Below are positions 41,777 through 51,277 of a stretch of 64,000 nt of DNA, one piece after another (position 1 is the stretch's first letter; each line of letters starts with the position of its first letter). The stretch lies in assembly GCF_014650715.1 (NCBI RefSeq), contig NZ_BMVM01000020.1, forward strand, positions 80,276-144,275, given 5' to 3'. Under the pieces are notes generated by a model. It had not been told where the DNA came from and searched no databases. It saw only the letters and a list, made by a program, of their open reading frames with translations. This stretch comes from Streptomyces bluensis. GTDB lineage: Bacteria; Actinomycetota; Actinomycetes; Streptomycetales; Streptomycetaceae. The position numbers and the translations under genes were made by a program.

Positions 41777-42442
41777 TCAGGCCGCCAACCGCTCGGCCTC
41801 CGCAACCGCCTCCGCCAGGGTGTCCACCACGGGCACCCCCACTTCCTCAAGGCTGGCGCGGCTGTGGGAGCCCCCGGTGTACAGCACGGCCTGCGCGCCC
41901 ACGTGCCGCGCGGACACCGCGTCGTCGGCCGCGTCCCCGATCACCACCACCCGGGACGCCTCCACGCCGGTGAGCGCGCCCACATGACGCACCATGTGCT
42001 CGGCCTTGCTGCCCCCGGACGGCCCGGTTCGCCCGTCGACCCGTATGAAGTGCGGCTCGATCCCGAATCCCCTCACCAGGGGGACCAGTTCCTCATGCCC
42101 GTACATGCTGAGGATCGACTGGCTGTGCCCCGCCGACTGCCAGTCCGCGAGCAGGGTCGGCACGCCGTCGGTGAGCCCGCAGGCCGTGCGGTGCTCCAGG
42201 TAGTAACGGTGGAAGACCCCGTCCATGGTCTCCCACTCCTCGTCCGTCGGCAGCCGCCCGATCAGCCGCTCGTAGAACTTCGGAACCGGCACGCAGTACA
42301 ACGCCCGGTACCGCTCCAGTGTCAGCGGCTCGATGCCCAGCTCGGCGAACGCCGCGTTCGTCGCCCCGATGATCGCTTCATTGTCGTGGAACAGGGTCCC
42401 GTTCCAGTCCCAGACGATGTGCGCTGCTCCGTTCTTCCCCAT
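41777..42442 (-). CDS. HAD-superfamily hydrolase
   Basis: 221 residues. Motif I WDWNGTLFHDN has the nucleophile Asp, with Asn in place of the usual second Asp, as in a common actinobacterial subgroup. Motif II is near SILSMYG, motif III Lys in GSKAEHMVRHVG, and motif IV VVVIGDAADDAVSARHVG. ATG 42442 is chosen; an upstream extension runs through tandem repeats and is implausible. Phosphoglycolate-phosphatase-like, substrate unknown. Confidence 0.87.
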   Translation of the reverse strand: MGKNGAAHIVWDWNGTLFHDNEAIIGATNAAFAELGIEPLTLERYRALYCVPVPKFYERLIGRLPTDEEWETMDGVFHRYYLEHRTACGLTDGVPTLLADWQSAGHSQSILSMYGHEELVPLVRGFGIEPHFIRVDGRTGPSGGSKAEHMVRHVGALTGVEASRVVVIGDAADDAVSARHVGAQAVLYTGGSHSRASLEEVGVPVVDTLAEAVAEAERLAA

Positions 42443-42487
42443 ACCCAAGAACGTACCCGGCACCACTGACAACGCACCGTGACCGCC

Positions 42488-42536
42488 CACCGCACACCGG
42501 TAACCGCGCCCACCGCACACCGCACACCGCACACCG
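42488..42536 (+). repeat. CACCGCA-type short tandem repeats
   Basis: Imperfect 7-bp units (CACCGCA, CACCGGT) between the HAD gene and the DUF6912-like gene, upstream of the HAD start. Confidence 0.7.
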
Positions 42537-42552
42537 GTGACCGGCTCCCTCT

Positions 42553-43068
42553 TCAGTCCCCCAGCCCCACCAGGTTGGGGATCTCCTGCGTTGCGTACCA
42601 CAGCAATTCGTGGTCCTCGGCACCGTCCACGGTGAACTGGGCGTCGTCGTCCCCCTGATCGGCCGCGCCCAGCGCGTCCGCGGCGGCGGCCACGTCGTTC
42701 TCGGCGTCGTCGGAGTCGACGTGGACGGCCGCCGCCTTGGCCAGCGGGACCGGACCGTTGACCCGTACCTCCCCGAGCGCCGCCGGGTCGAGCCCGCGGT
42801 CGGGGTCGGCCACGGCGGCCCCGTCGGCGACGTCGACGGCGACGACGACCCGCCGCCGGGCCACCCCGGGCTCCACGGCGAGGAGCCGCAGCGAGGCGAG
42901 GGCGGCGCGGTTGAGGGCCGCGTACTCAAGCTCCTCGATGTCGTCGGAGAGGTACCACTCGCGCAGCGCGGGTGTGACGGCGTACGCGACGAACGGCCCC
43001 TCCCCCAGCTCACCCGTCTTGTACGCCGCGGCGAGACCAGGAAGGGTCAGGGGGACGTAGACGCGCAT
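42553..43068 (-). CDS. DUF6912-like protein
   Basis: 171 residues, starting MRVYVPLTLPGLAAAYKTGEL, as in a conserved actinobacterial family of unknown function (DUF6912 by memory). Further conserved-looking stretches are EWYLSDDIEELEYAALNRAA and VVVAVDVADGAAV. Acidic, no membrane segment. It often lies near the secA region in Streptomyces. Function not known. Confidence 0.72.
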   Translation of the reverse strand: MRVYVPLTLPGLAAAYKTGELGEGPFVAYAVTPALREWYLSDDIEELEYAALNRAALASLRLLAVEPGVARRRVVVAVDVADGAAVADPDRGLDPAALGEVRVNGPVPLAKAAAVHVDSDDAENDVAAAADALGAADQGDDDAQFTVDGAEDHELLWYATQEIPNLVGLGD

Positions 43069-43483
43069 GACGAGCCGCTTTCGTAGTCGGGAAAGTCGGG
43101 AAGGGCCACCGGAAGACACGGGGACGTCGGGACGCGTCCACAAGACCGGTCCTGGCCGACCCTGGCCGGCCCTGGCCGGTCCTGACCCGTCCGTGGTCCC
43201 GCACCTCCGGTGAGTCACCCAAGGATACGTGCGGGTGTCCCCCATCGGGCGCCCACCCGCGCCGTCCGCGACGTCCACCCGCCGCTCCCGGATCACCCGG
43301 TACACCCCCGTGCCCCCAAGGGTTCCGCCCCTCGGGATCACTCTGATAGGTGAAGTTTCGGGTCACGCCGAGGCGGGCCCGCCTGCGTTGCGGCCCCCTC
43401 TCCCAGCCCCGTACAAGATCCCCAACCACGAAGTTACCGACCGGTATCCCCAGGGCGGTCGGTTCACGGAACGGGGGCCTCCC
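43069..43483. other. 415-bp divergent intergenic region
   Basis: Between the DUF6912-like gene and the Rv3235-like gene. It contains imperfect 10-bp repeats of the CCTGGCCGGC type (about 43145-43190). The right half is less GC-rich and probably carries the promoter of the Rv3235-like gene. No gene seen. Confidence 0.5.
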
Positions 43484-43996
43484 ATGAACAAGGTCATGAC
43501 CAGGACGCGGCGCCACCCCGGCACCCGCCCGCCGGTCCGACACGACACCCGCCGCCCCGGCGGCACACCGACCCGCACGGCTCCGGGCCGGGCCCGCCCC
43601 TCCGCGGCCTCCGCGGCCACGACGGCCGGCAGGGCACTCCTCGCCCTCCCCCAGCCGCGCCCCACCGACCGCTTCGCCGACCTCCTGCTGGCGGTGCTGA
43701 GCGGTCAGCGTCCGGTGCACAGCATGCTGCGCCACACCGCCGGACGCGCGTACGACGAACTGGCGTGGCTCGCCGAGCACGGCCCCCTGCGCACGACCTG
43801 CGGCACCCGCCCGGTCGTCCGCGACATCGGCTACTTCGAGCCGCGCCCCGGCGCCATCGAGGCCTTCGCCCGCATCGGCGCCGGCGACCGGCTCCGCGCC
43901 ATGGCCTTCCGTCTGGAGTACGGCCATGACAACCGCTGGCGCTGCACAGCCGTGGAACTCGGCGGCCCGAGGATGCCCTGCACGGACGAGGACTGA
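43484..43996 (+). CDS. Rv3235-like protein
   Basis: 170 residues. The basic, disordered N-terminus (to ~50) is followed by a conserved domain: QPRPTDRFADLLLAVLSGQR, HSMLRHTAGRAYDELAWLAE, RDIGYFEPRPGAIEAFARI and the end FRLEYGHDNRWRCTAVELG. This matches the family named after M. tuberculosis Rv3235, found beside secA in actinobacteria. The cystatin-like fold and function are unproven. ATG 43484 with ACGGGGG upstream. Confidence 0.78.
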   Translation: MNKVMTRTRRHPGTRPPVRHDTRRPGGTPTRTAPGRARPSAASAATTAGRALLALPQPRPTDRFADLLLAVLSGQRPVHSMLRHTAGRAYDELAWLAEHGPLRTTCGTRPVVRDIGYFEPRPGAIEAFARIGAGDRLRAMAFRLEYGHDNRWRCTAVELGGPRMPCTDED

Positions 43997-44204
43997 CCTC
44001 CTCGTACGGCCACCGGGAGCGTCACGCGGTCGCGCTGCCGGAACGCGCCCGTCCTACGGAGCGCCAAGCAGAGGGGGGCACGCGCGCGAAGGGCCGGGCA
44101 CCCGAGAGTGCCCGGCCCTTCACACCACTGTCCTCACCCGAGGCGACGCGACGCCGCCTCGTCCGAGGCCCACAGCCGCCGTGCCGCAGGCACGCGCCGC
44201 ACCG

Positions 44205-47021
44205 TCACTTCTTGCGGCGCCGTCCGCCCTTGGCCTGCTTGCGGCGCTCCGCGCGCGTGAGGCCGTCGGCCTCGGAGCGGACCGGCTCGTCGTCGTTGGT
44301 GAAGTCGCCCTCGACGACACCGCCCTCGCCGTCCACGGTGGGGGCGGAGAAGTGCAGGCGGTCCGGGCGCTGTGGGGCCTCCAGGCCCTTGGCACGGATC
44401 TCCGGACGGGCACCCGCCTGGGCCGGTACCGCGTCCTCCTTCTTCTCCAGCGAAGGCTTCTCGTCCTCGACCGGGACCTCCTCGACCTGCTGCTCGACCT
44501 GGACCTCCAGGTTGAACAGGTAGCCGACGGACTCCTCCTTGATGCCCTCCATCATGGCCTGGAACATGTCGAAGCCCTCGCGCTGGTACTCGACCAGCGG
44601 GTCCTTCTGGGCCATCGCGCGCAGGCCGATGCCCTCCTGGAGGTAGTCCATCTCGTAGAGGTGCTCTCGCCACTTGCGGTCCAGGACCGAGAGGACCACC
44701 CGGCGCTCCAGCTCGCGCATGATCTCGGAGCCGAGCTGCTCCTCGCGCGCCGCGTACTGCTCGTGAATGTCGTCCTTGATGGACTCGGCGATGAACTCGG
44801 CGGTCAGCCCGGCCCGGTCACCGGCGGCCTCCTCCAGCTCGTCGACGGTCACCTTCACCGGGTACAGCTGCTTGAACGCGCCCCACAGCCGGTCGAGGTC
44901 CCACTCCTCGGCGAAGCCCTCGGCGGTCTCGGCCTGGATGTAGGCGTCGATCGTGTCGTCCATGAAGTGCTTGATCTGCTCGTACAGATCCTCGCCCTCA
45001 AGGACACGGCGCCGCTCGCCGTAGATGACCTCGCGCTGGCGGTTGAGCACCTCGTCGTACTTCAGGACGTTCTTACGGGTCTCGAAGTTCTGCTGCTCGA
45101 CCTGCGACTGCGCGGAGGCGATCGCACGCGTGACCATCTTGTTCTCGATCGGCACATCGTCCGGGACGTTCGCCATCGACATCACGCGCTCGACCATCTG
45201 GGCCTTGAACAGGCGCATCAGGTCGTCGCCGAGCGAGAGGTAGAAGCGGGACTCGCCCGGGTCGCCCTGACGGCCGGAACGACCACGCAGCTGGTTGTCG
45301 ATACGGCGCGACTCGTGCCGCTCGGTACCCAGCACGTAGAGACCGCCGAGCTCCTCGACCTCTTCCTTCTCGGCCTTGACGGCCTGCTCGGCCCGCTCCA
45401 GGGCGTCGGGCAGGGCGTGGGCCCACTCCTCGATGTGCTCCTCGGGGTCGAGGCCGCGCTGGCGCAGCTCCGCCTCGGCGAGGTCCTCGGGGTTGCCGCC
45501 GAGCTTGATGTCCGTACCACGGCCGGCCATGTTCGTGGCCACCGTCACAGCGCCCTTGCGGCCGGCCTGGGCGACGATCGTCGCCTCCCGGTCGTGCTGC
45601 TTGGCGTTCAGCACCTCGTGCTGGACGCCGCGCTTGGAGAGCTGCTGCGAGAGGTATTCGGACTTCTCGACCGACGTCGTACCGACGAGGATCGGCTGGC
45701 CCTTCTCGTGCTTCTCGGCGATGTCGTCGACCACCGCCGCGAACTTGGCGACCTCGGTGCGGTAGATCAGGTCCGACTGGTCCTTGCGGATCATCGGCTT
45801 GTTGGTCGGGATCGGGACCACGCCGAGCTTGTAGATCTGGTGGAACTCGGCGGCCTCGGTCATCGCCGTACCGGTCATTCCGGAGAGCTTGCCGTAGAGG
45901 CGGAAGAAGTTCTGCAGGGTGATCGTGGCGAGCGTCTGGTTCTCGTCCTTGATGTCCACCCCTTCTTTCGCCTCGATCGCCTGGTGCATGCCCTCGTTGT
46001 AACGGCGGCCGGCGAGGATACGGCCCGTGTGCTCGTCGACGATCATGACCTCGCCGTCGATGACGACGTAGTCCTTGTCCTTCTTGAAGAGCTCCTTGGC
46101 CTTGATGGCGTTGTTCAGGTAGCCCACCAGCGGCGTGTTCACCGACTCGTAGAGGTTGTCGATGCCCAGCCAGTCCTCGACCTTGGAGACGCCGGACTCG
46201 TGGATGGCGACCGTGCGCTTCTTCTCGTCGACGTCGTAGTCGCCGGTCTCGTCGATGCCCTTGAGGGGGTTGCCGGCCTCGCCGCGCTTGAGGCGCGTGA
46301 CCAGCTTGGCGAAGTCGCCGTACCACTTGGTGGCCTGGTCGGCCGGGCCCGAGATGATCAGCGGCGTACGGGCCTCGTCGACGAGGATGGAGTCGACCTC
46401 GTCGACGATCGCGAAGTTGTGGCCGCGCTGGACGAGCTCGTCCTTGGACCAGGCCATGTTGTCGCGGAGGTAGTCGAAGCCGAACTCGTTGTTCGTGCCG
46501 TACGTGATGTCGCAGTTGTACTGCTCGCGGCGCTGGGCCGGCGTCATGTTGGCGAGGATGCAGCCGACGCTCAGACCCAGGAACTTGTGGACGCGGCCCA
46601 TCATCTCGGAGTCGCGCTCGGCCAGGTAGTCGTTGACCGTGATGAGGTGGACGCCGTCTCCGGACAGGGCGTTCAGATACGCGGGCAGCGTGCCCACCAG
46701 GGTCTTGCCCTCACCGGTCTTCATCTCGGCCACGTACCCGAGGTGGAGGGCGGCGCCGCCCATCAGCTGCACGTCGTAGTGCCGCTGACCGAGGACGCGC
46801 TTGGCCGCCTCACGGACGGTCGCGAAGGCCTCGGGGAGCAGGTCGTCGAGGCTCTCGCCGTCGGCGTAGCGCTGCTTGTACTCATCGGTGAGGGCCCGGA
46901 GCTCGGCGTCGGAGAGGTCCGCGAAGTCCTCTTCGATGGAGTTGACCTGGTCCGCGATGCGGTGCAGCTTGCGCAGGATCTTGCCTTCGCCTGCACGCAT
47001 GATCTTGGAGAGAACGGACAC
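44205..47021 (-). CDS. secA: Preprotein translocase ATPase SecA
   Basis: 938 residues, the motor that drives preproteins through SecYEG. Walker A MKTGEGKTLVGTLPAYLN near residue 104, DEVD box IVDEVDSILVDEARTPL, and helicase motif VGTTSVEKSEYLSQQL. Motif VI is in GRSGRQGDPGESRFYLSLGD. The GTG at 47021 (VSVLSKIMRAGEGKIL) is chosen because AAGGAG lies upstream; the longer frame is rejected. The C-terminus is acidic and then basic (RAERRKQAKGGRRRKK) and lacks the cysteine zinc motif of E. coli SecA. Essential gene. Confidence 0.97.
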   Translation of the reverse strand: MSVLSKIMRAGEGKILRKLHRIADQVNSIEEDFADLSDAELRALTDEYKQRYADGESLDDLLPEAFATVREAAKRVLGQRHYDVQLMGGAALHLGYVAEMKTGEGKTLVGTLPAYLNALSGDGVHLITVNDYLAERDSEMMGRVHKFLGLSVGCILANMTPAQRREQYNCDITYGTNNEFGFDYLRDNMAWSKDELVQRGHNFAIVDEVDSILVDEARTPLIISGPADQATKWYGDFAKLVTRLKRGEAGNPLKGIDETGDYDVDEKKRTVAIHESGVSKVEDWLGIDNLYESVNTPLVGYLNNAIKAKELFKKDKDYVVIDGEVMIVDEHTGRILAGRRYNEGMHQAIEAKEGVDIKDENQTLATITLQNFFRLYGKLSGMTGTAMTEAAEFHQIYKLGVVPIPTNKPMIRKDQSDLIYRTEVAKFAAVVDDIAEKHEKGQPILVGTTSVEKSEYLSQQLSKRGVQHEVLNAKQHDREATIVAQAGRKGAVTVATNMAGRGTDIKLGGNPEDLAEAELRQRGLDPEEHIEEWAHALPDALERAEQAVKAEKEEVEELGGLYVLGTERHESRRIDNQLRGRSGRQGDPGESRFYLSLGDDLMRLFKAQMVERVMSMANVPDDVPIENKMVTRAIASAQSQVEQQNFETRKNVLKYDEVLNRQREVIYGERRRVLEGEDLYEQIKHFMDDTIDAYIQAETAEGFAEEWDLDRLWGAFKQLYPVKVTVDELEEAAGDRAGLTAEFIAESIKDDIHEQYAAREEQLGSEIMRELERRVVLSVLDRKWREHLYEMDYLQEGIGLRAMAQKDPLVEYQREGFDMFQAMMEGIKEESVGYLFNLEVQVEQQVEEVPVEDEKPSLEKKEDAVPAQAGARPEIRAKGLEAPQRPDRLHFSAPTVDGEGGVVEGDFTNDDEPVRSEADGLTRAERRKQAKGGRRRKK

Positions 47022-47427
47022 GGGGGTTTGTCTCCTTGCCGATCGGGCCTGGGACGGTCGGATTTCACTGGACAGGTTCAATGACAGCTTCGATACCAGA
47101 CAAAGCAACGGCCATCGTAAGCGAGGACCCCGCCGCGCCGGGAGGTCTGGCCATGACAGCCACTAGGACAACGGACGTGTGAGACGGATGGTGCCGCATT
47201 CCGCCCACGAAATGCACGAATTGTGATCAGCCCTTCACGCACCGCAAACAACGCCCGCGGCATCTCGGCACGCACTCGTTCGGGCGCTGCCGGACACGGC
47301 CCGCCACAGCGCTCCACCGACCGACGCAAGACCGACACCGACCGACACCGACCGACACCGACCGACACCGATCAACCCGGTATCAAAACGATGGCGTCTC
47401 TCCGCGCCGCCGGGCCAGAATCGCCCG
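47022..47427. other. 406-bp divergent region between secA and a GNAT gene
   Basis: No gene is seen. The half near secA should hold its promoter. Near 47331 a tandem repeat (listed separately) precedes the acetyltransferase gene. Confidence 0.5.
47331..47370 (+). repeat. Tandem 10-bp repeat (ACCGACACCG), four exact copies
   Basis: Four perfect units upstream of the acetyltransferase gene; a partial unit precedes them. Non-coding. Confidence 0.85.
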
Positions 47428-47997
47428 ATGGACCCCGTCACCCTGACCACCGACCGGCTGCTCCTGCGCACGGTGGGCCCGCACGACACCGACGCGGTGT
47501 ACGCGGCCGCGCAGGACCCCGAGATCCAGCGCTGGACCATGATCCCGTCGCCGTATCTGCGCGAGCACGCGGAGGCGTTCGTCGGCCAGATGGCGCCCGA
47601 CGGCTGGGCGGACTCCTCGATGTACACGTTCGGCGTCTTCCTCCCCTCCGGGGAGCTGGTGGGCATGCTCGGCATCACCGTGCGCTCGCTGGGCACCGGT
47701 GAGATCGGCTTCTGGGCGACGAAGGAGCACCGCGGCAACGGCTACATCACCGAGGCCACGCTCGCCGCCTCCCGCTGGGCCTTCACCTCCGTGGCGATGG
47801 ACCGTGTGGAGTGGCGTGCCGAGGTCGGCAACGCGGCGTCCCGCGCGGTGGCCGAGAAGGCGGGCTTCACCGTCGAGGGCACCCTCCGCTCCGCGATCGA
47901 CAACAAGGGCGTGCGCCGCGACTGCTGGGTGGGCTCCCTGCTCCCCTCGGACCTGGGCCTGCCGTCGACGGCGCCGTACCTTCCGGGACAGTCGTAG
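47428..47997 (+). CDS. GNAT acetyltransferase, RimJ/RimL-like
   Basis: 189 residues. The acetyl-CoA site has LVGMLGITVRSLGTGEIGFW and then ATKEHRGNGYITEATLAASR (HRGNGY as the pyrophosphate loop). NAASRAVAEKAGFTVEGTLR is typical of RimJ/RimL-type N-acetyltransferases. The ATG has no strong ribosome site. Target (ribosomal protein N-terminus, small molecule or antibiotic) not identifiable. Confidence 0.87.
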   Translation: MDPVTLTTDRLLLRTVGPHDTDAVYAAAQDPEIQRWTMIPSPYLREHAEAFVGQMAPDGWADSSMYTFGVFLPSGELVGMLGITVRSLGTGEIGFWATKEHRGNGYITEATLAASRWAFTSVAMDRVEWRAEVGNAASRAVAEKAGFTVEGTLRSAIDNKGVRRDCWVGSLLPSDLGLPSTAPYLPGQS

Positions 47998-48083
47998 CGT
48001 CTCCGGTCGTGTGCCGCAGCTCCCACCGGCCGAAATCCCAGCTCACGGCCCGCTGTCAGTGGCATCCCCTATCGTGCGGGACC

Positions 48084-49286
48084 ATGACGACCCTGCCGCG
48101 CCCCACCGCCGAACTCTCCGCCGACGAGGCCCGCCGCATCGCCCTGCGGGCCCAGGGTTTCCTGGGCGCCCCCGACCGCAGGGGTGGCGTACGAGGCGTG
48201 CTGCGGCACCTGGGCGCGGTCCAGCTCGACACCATCTCGGTCCTGGCCCGCTCGCACGAACTCATCCCGTACGCCCGCCTCGGCGCGGTGGGCCGCAAGA
48301 CGGTGGACGGGGCGTACTGGTCGACCACACCCGACGGCTCCGCTGTGGCACGGCCGCACGCCTTCGAGTACTGGTCGCACGCAGCCTGCATCCTCCCCGT
48401 CGAGGAGTGGCCGCACTTCGCCTTCCGCCGCCGCGCCTACCGCTCCCGCCCGCACTGGAACCACCCGCTGCCGGACGGCGCGTACGAGCGCGTCATCAAG
48501 CAGCTCCGCGCCGAAGGCCCTCTGACGGCCACGGAGTTGGGCGGCGCGAAGCGGACCAGCGAGTGGTGGGACTGGTCCGGCGAAAAGATCGCTGTCGAAC
48601 GGGCCCTGATGTACGGCGAGGTGGTCTGCGTCGAGCGCCGCGGCTGGAAGCGGGTGTACGACCTCGCCGAGCGCGCGATCCCGGACGAGCTGCTGCATGA
48701 CGAACTGGACGACACCGAGTGCCTCCGCCGGCTGGTCCGGCTGGCCGGCCAGGCCCTGGGCGTGGGCACGCGCGCGGACATCGCCGACTACCACCGCCTC
48801 AAGGCCGAGCAGGTCGACGCGGTGATCGCGGACTCGGGCCTGGTCCCGGTGACGGTCGCGGGCTGGGGCAAGCCCGCCTGGGCCGACCCGGCGGCCCTGG
48901 AGACGGCGCCGCGCGGCCGGCATCGTACGACGCTCCTGTCCCCCTTCGACTCCCTGATCTGGGAGCGGGCCCGGACGGAGCGCATCTTCGGCTTCACCCA
49001 CCGCCTGGAGGCGTACGTCCCCAAACAGAAGCGTCTGTACGGCTACTTCGCGATGCCGGTCCTCGCCGGAGGCCACCTGGTGGGACGTGTCGACCCCGCC
49101 CGCGACGGACGCACCCTGGTCGCCCGGCAGATAACCCTCGACAGCCCCAAAGCGGTCCCCGCGGTCGCCCAGGCCCTGCGGGAGGCGGCGAGCTGGGTGG
49201 ACTGCACCGACGTGCGCGTGGAGCGGGTGGACACCCCCGAGCTCAGCGAGCCCCTGACAAGGGAGCTGACCCGCGCCCTCGCCTGA
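48084..49286 (+). CDS. YcaQ/AlkX-like winged-helix DNA glycosylase
   Basis: 400 residues of the HTH_42/YcaQ family. The signature VQLDTISVLARSHELI contains the QxD motif (Q-L-D) of crosslink-unhooking glycosylases such as E. coli YcaQ (AlkX) and Streptomyces AlkZ. Winged-helix repeats include RRGGVRGVLRHLG, EGPLTATELGG and LLSPFDSLIWERARTERIFG. ATG 48084 is taken; longer frames upstream overlap the acetyltransferase. AlkZ-type proteins protect antibiotic producers from alkylating products; the general YcaQ-like branch acts on crosslinks. Which it is cannot be told here. Confidence 0.85.
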   Translation: MTTLPRPTAELSADEARRIALRAQGFLGAPDRRGGVRGVLRHLGAVQLDTISVLARSHELIPYARLGAVGRKTVDGAYWSTTPDGSAVARPHAFEYWSHAACILPVEEWPHFAFRRRAYRSRPHWNHPLPDGAYERVIKQLRAEGPLTATELGGAKRTSEWWDWSGEKIAVERALMYGEVVCVERRGWKRVYDLAERAIPDELLHDELDDTECLRRLVRLAGQALGVGTRADIADYHRLKAEQVDAVIADSGLVPVTVAGWGKPAWADPAALETAPRGRHRTTLLSPFDSLIWERARTERIFGFTHRLEAYVPKQKRLYGYFAMPVLAGGHLVGRVDPARDGRTLVARQITLDSPKAVPAVAQALREAASWVDCTDVRVERVDTPELSEPLTRELTRALA

Positions 49287-49299
49287 TGCTCACCAAGAA

Positions 49300-50046
49300 C
49301 TAACGGATCTCAAGAATCTTCTCCCGCATCGCATACACCACGGCCTCCATCCTGGAGTGCAGCTGGAGTTTCTCCAGGATGTTGCGCACGTGGTTCTTCA
49401 CCGTGTTCTCGGAGATGAACAACTCCTTCGCGATATCGCGGTTGTTCATTCCCGTGGCCACGAGCTTGAGCACCTCAAGCTCCCGATCCGTCAACCGCGG
49501 CGCCGGCACGAGCCGGCGCTCATCGGTCCGCTGGATCATGGACTTGAACTCGGTGAGCAGCTTGGACGCCATGGAGGGGCTGATCTGTGACTGCCCGTCA
49601 GCGACCGCGCGAATGGCCGTGGCCACCTCGTCCGTGGAGATCTCCTTGAGGAGATAGCCCGTCGCACCCGCCTTGATCGCGTCGTAGAGGTCGGCCTCCT
49701 CATCGCTGATCGTCAGCATGATGATCTTCGCGCTGGGGGCCACCTCCTTGATGGAGGTGCACGCCTCGATCCCGCCGCGCCTGGGCATCCGTACATCCAT
49801 CAGCACGATGTCGGGCAGCAGGTCGGCCGCCTTGTCGACCGCCTCCGCCCCGTCGCCCGCCTCGCCGACGACCTGAATGTCCTCCTCGGCGGCGAGCACG
49901 ATCTCCAGGCCGCGGCGGAAGAGCGCGTGGTCGTCCACGACAAGGACCCGGATGGGCTCCTTGCGTGGGGAGCCCCCCTCCGGGCCCATGCCGACGACGC
50001 CGCCGTCGGCATCCTCGTCACGCATCGGTCCGAAGCTGTCCGCCAT
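49300..50046 (-). CDS. LuxR/NarL-family response regulator (orphan)
   Basis: 248 residues. The receiver domain starts at VLVVDDHALFRRGLE near residue 34; phospho-acceptor Asp in LPDIVLMDVRMP; conserved Lys in GYLLKE. A Ser/Gln linker leads to the LuxR HTH: LTDRELEVLKLVATGMNNRD, KELFISENTVKNHVRNILEK. A poly-charged N-terminal tail of ~30 residues precedes the receiver. No histidine kinase is adjacent, so it is orphan by position. Start ATG 50046 with GGGGGAGGAA upstream. The target genes are unknown. Confidence 0.9.
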   Translation of the reverse strand: MADSFGPMRDEDADGGVVGMGPEGGSPRKEPIRVLVVDDHALFRRGLEIVLAAEEDIQVVGEAGDGAEAVDKAADLLPDIVLMDVRMPRRGGIEACTSIKEVAPSAKIIMLTISDEEADLYDAIKAGATGYLLKEISTDEVATAIRAVADGQSQISPSMASKLLTEFKSMIQRTDERRLVPAPRLTDRELEVLKLVATGMNNRDIAKELFISENTVKNHVRNILEKLQLHSRMEAVVYAMREKILEIR

Positions 50047-50193
50047 CGTTCCTCCCCCTAGAAGGCCGTGGCCTGTGTTCCTGTTCCATCGCCAACCAAC
50101 GGCAACAGCCCACCGGTTGGGGCCGGTTCAGCCATGATTTCATGCCGGGACCACACAGCGGTGACAGAGCGGTCCATCGAGTGGTCGCACAGG

Positions 50194-50230
50194 GGTGCCC
50201 CTGGGGGCGCACACACGCTCCAGGGGCACC
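50194..50230 (-). terminator. Hairpin between hpf and the response regulator
   Basis: 11-bp perfect arms GGTGCCCCTGG (50194-50204) and CCAGGGGCACC (50220-50230), 25 bp after the hpf stop. Probably ends hpf transcription. Confidence 0.6.
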
Positions 50231-50254
50231 GGATCGCTTGTCACCCGGCGGAGG

Positions 50255-50950
50255 TCAGCCGCCGAGCTCTCCACCTGCGGCAGTCGACCGCCCTTGGGTC
50301 ACCATCGGGTCGGTGCTGAGGTGGATGACGCCGTAGTCGTAGGCGTGCCGCCGGTAGACGACACTGGGTTCCTTGGTTTCGGAGTCGATGAACAGATAGA
50401 AGTCGTGCCCGACCAGCTCCATCTCGTAGAGCGCCTGGTCGAGCGTCATCGGGGACGCGACGTGGGTCTTCTCGCGAACGACGAGGGGGCCTTCACCCTT
50501 GACCTCCAGCGAACCGATCTTCTTGGTGGGGATACCGTCCGGCTGTTCTTCCTCCTGGACGGCCTTGCCGTTCCCGTTCAGCGTCGCCACGCCCGGGACG
50601 TGGTCGGGGACCTCGGCTGCCGTGAGCCGTCGGGCTCCACGGCGCGTGAAACGCTTGTCGTGCTGCCTGCGCAGCCGGGCTTCCAGCTTCTCCGCCGCCA
50701 GGTCGAGCGCCGCATACGGATCACTGGCCGCTGCTTCCGCCCGGATCACCGGACCGCGGGAGTGGAGCGTGATCTCCACTCGATCCGATCGGTCCGCCTG
50801 CCGGGGGTTGGGCTCCTTGGACACCTCGACGTCGAGGCTGATCACCTTGCCGTCGAGCTTCTGGATCTTCTCCAGCTTCAGCTTCTCGGCCACGTGCTTC
50901 CGGAACCGCTCGGGCACCTCGGTCTTGCGGCCCTTGACGACGATGTCCAC
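50255..50950 (-). CDS. hpf: Long-form ribosome hibernation promoting factor
   Basis: 231 residues. N-terminal S30AE domain (VDIVVKGRKTEVPERFRKHV, SDPYAALDLAAEKLEARLRR) binds the decoding centre. The C-terminal dimerisation domain (PMTLDQALYEMELVGHDFYL, HAYDYGVIHLSTDP) joins two 70S ribosomes into 100S dimers. GTG 50950 is chosen from the family start (VDIVVKGR) with CGGAG 10 bp upstream. Its place beside comF and secA matches mycobacteria. Confidence 0.93.
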   Translation of the reverse strand: MDIVVKGRKTEVPERFRKHVAEKLKLEKIQKLDGKVISLDVEVSKEPNPRQADRSDRVEITLHSRGPVIRAEAAASDPYAALDLAAEKLEARLRRQHDKRFTRRGARRLTAAEVPDHVPGVATLNGNGKAVQEEEQPDGIPTKKIGSLEVKGEGPLVVREKTHVASPMTLDQALYEMELVGHDFYLFIDSETKEPSVVYRRHAYDYGVIHLSTDPMVTQGRSTAAGGELGG

Positions 50951-51277
50951 GCAGAACTCCGTTCCCGGATCGCTCCGCTCCAGTGCGGAGCGTCTCCCTT
51001 GTGCATCACCAGGTTCCGGTACGTCCCGGAACCTCGGACTTGGTGACTTCCACCTCCTCCTCCCCCGTGGACAAGATCTCCGCCCCGTCGTCGCGGGTGA
51101 TTGCAGAAAACCCGCGGTACGGCATTCGGATATGCAAGGAACGGCCACCGCCACTCCCTCACAACCGAACATATCTCGCCCGGCCGGATGTCGTCACCCT
51201 CTCCTCCGACATACCTCCGTTCAGGTGATTTGGCCTCTCGCTACCTGCAACGACGCAAGATCTCTCTCAGTTCCGGT
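50951..51277. other. 327-bp leader region of hpf
   Basis: Between comF and hpf. Contains two inverted repeats close to the hpf start: CGCTCCGC/GCGGAGCG (50971-50978 with 50985-50992) and AGGTTCCGG/CCGGAACCT (51011-51019 with 51026-51034). They could fold in the hpf leader RNA. The remaining sequence is less GC-rich and probably holds the promoter. No gene seen. Confidence 0.5.

Noticed and set aside
43926..47084. Long plus-strand frame antisense to secA
   Set aside because: Shadow of secA; composition is extreme (Leu/Val/Asp/Gly) and no motif is present.
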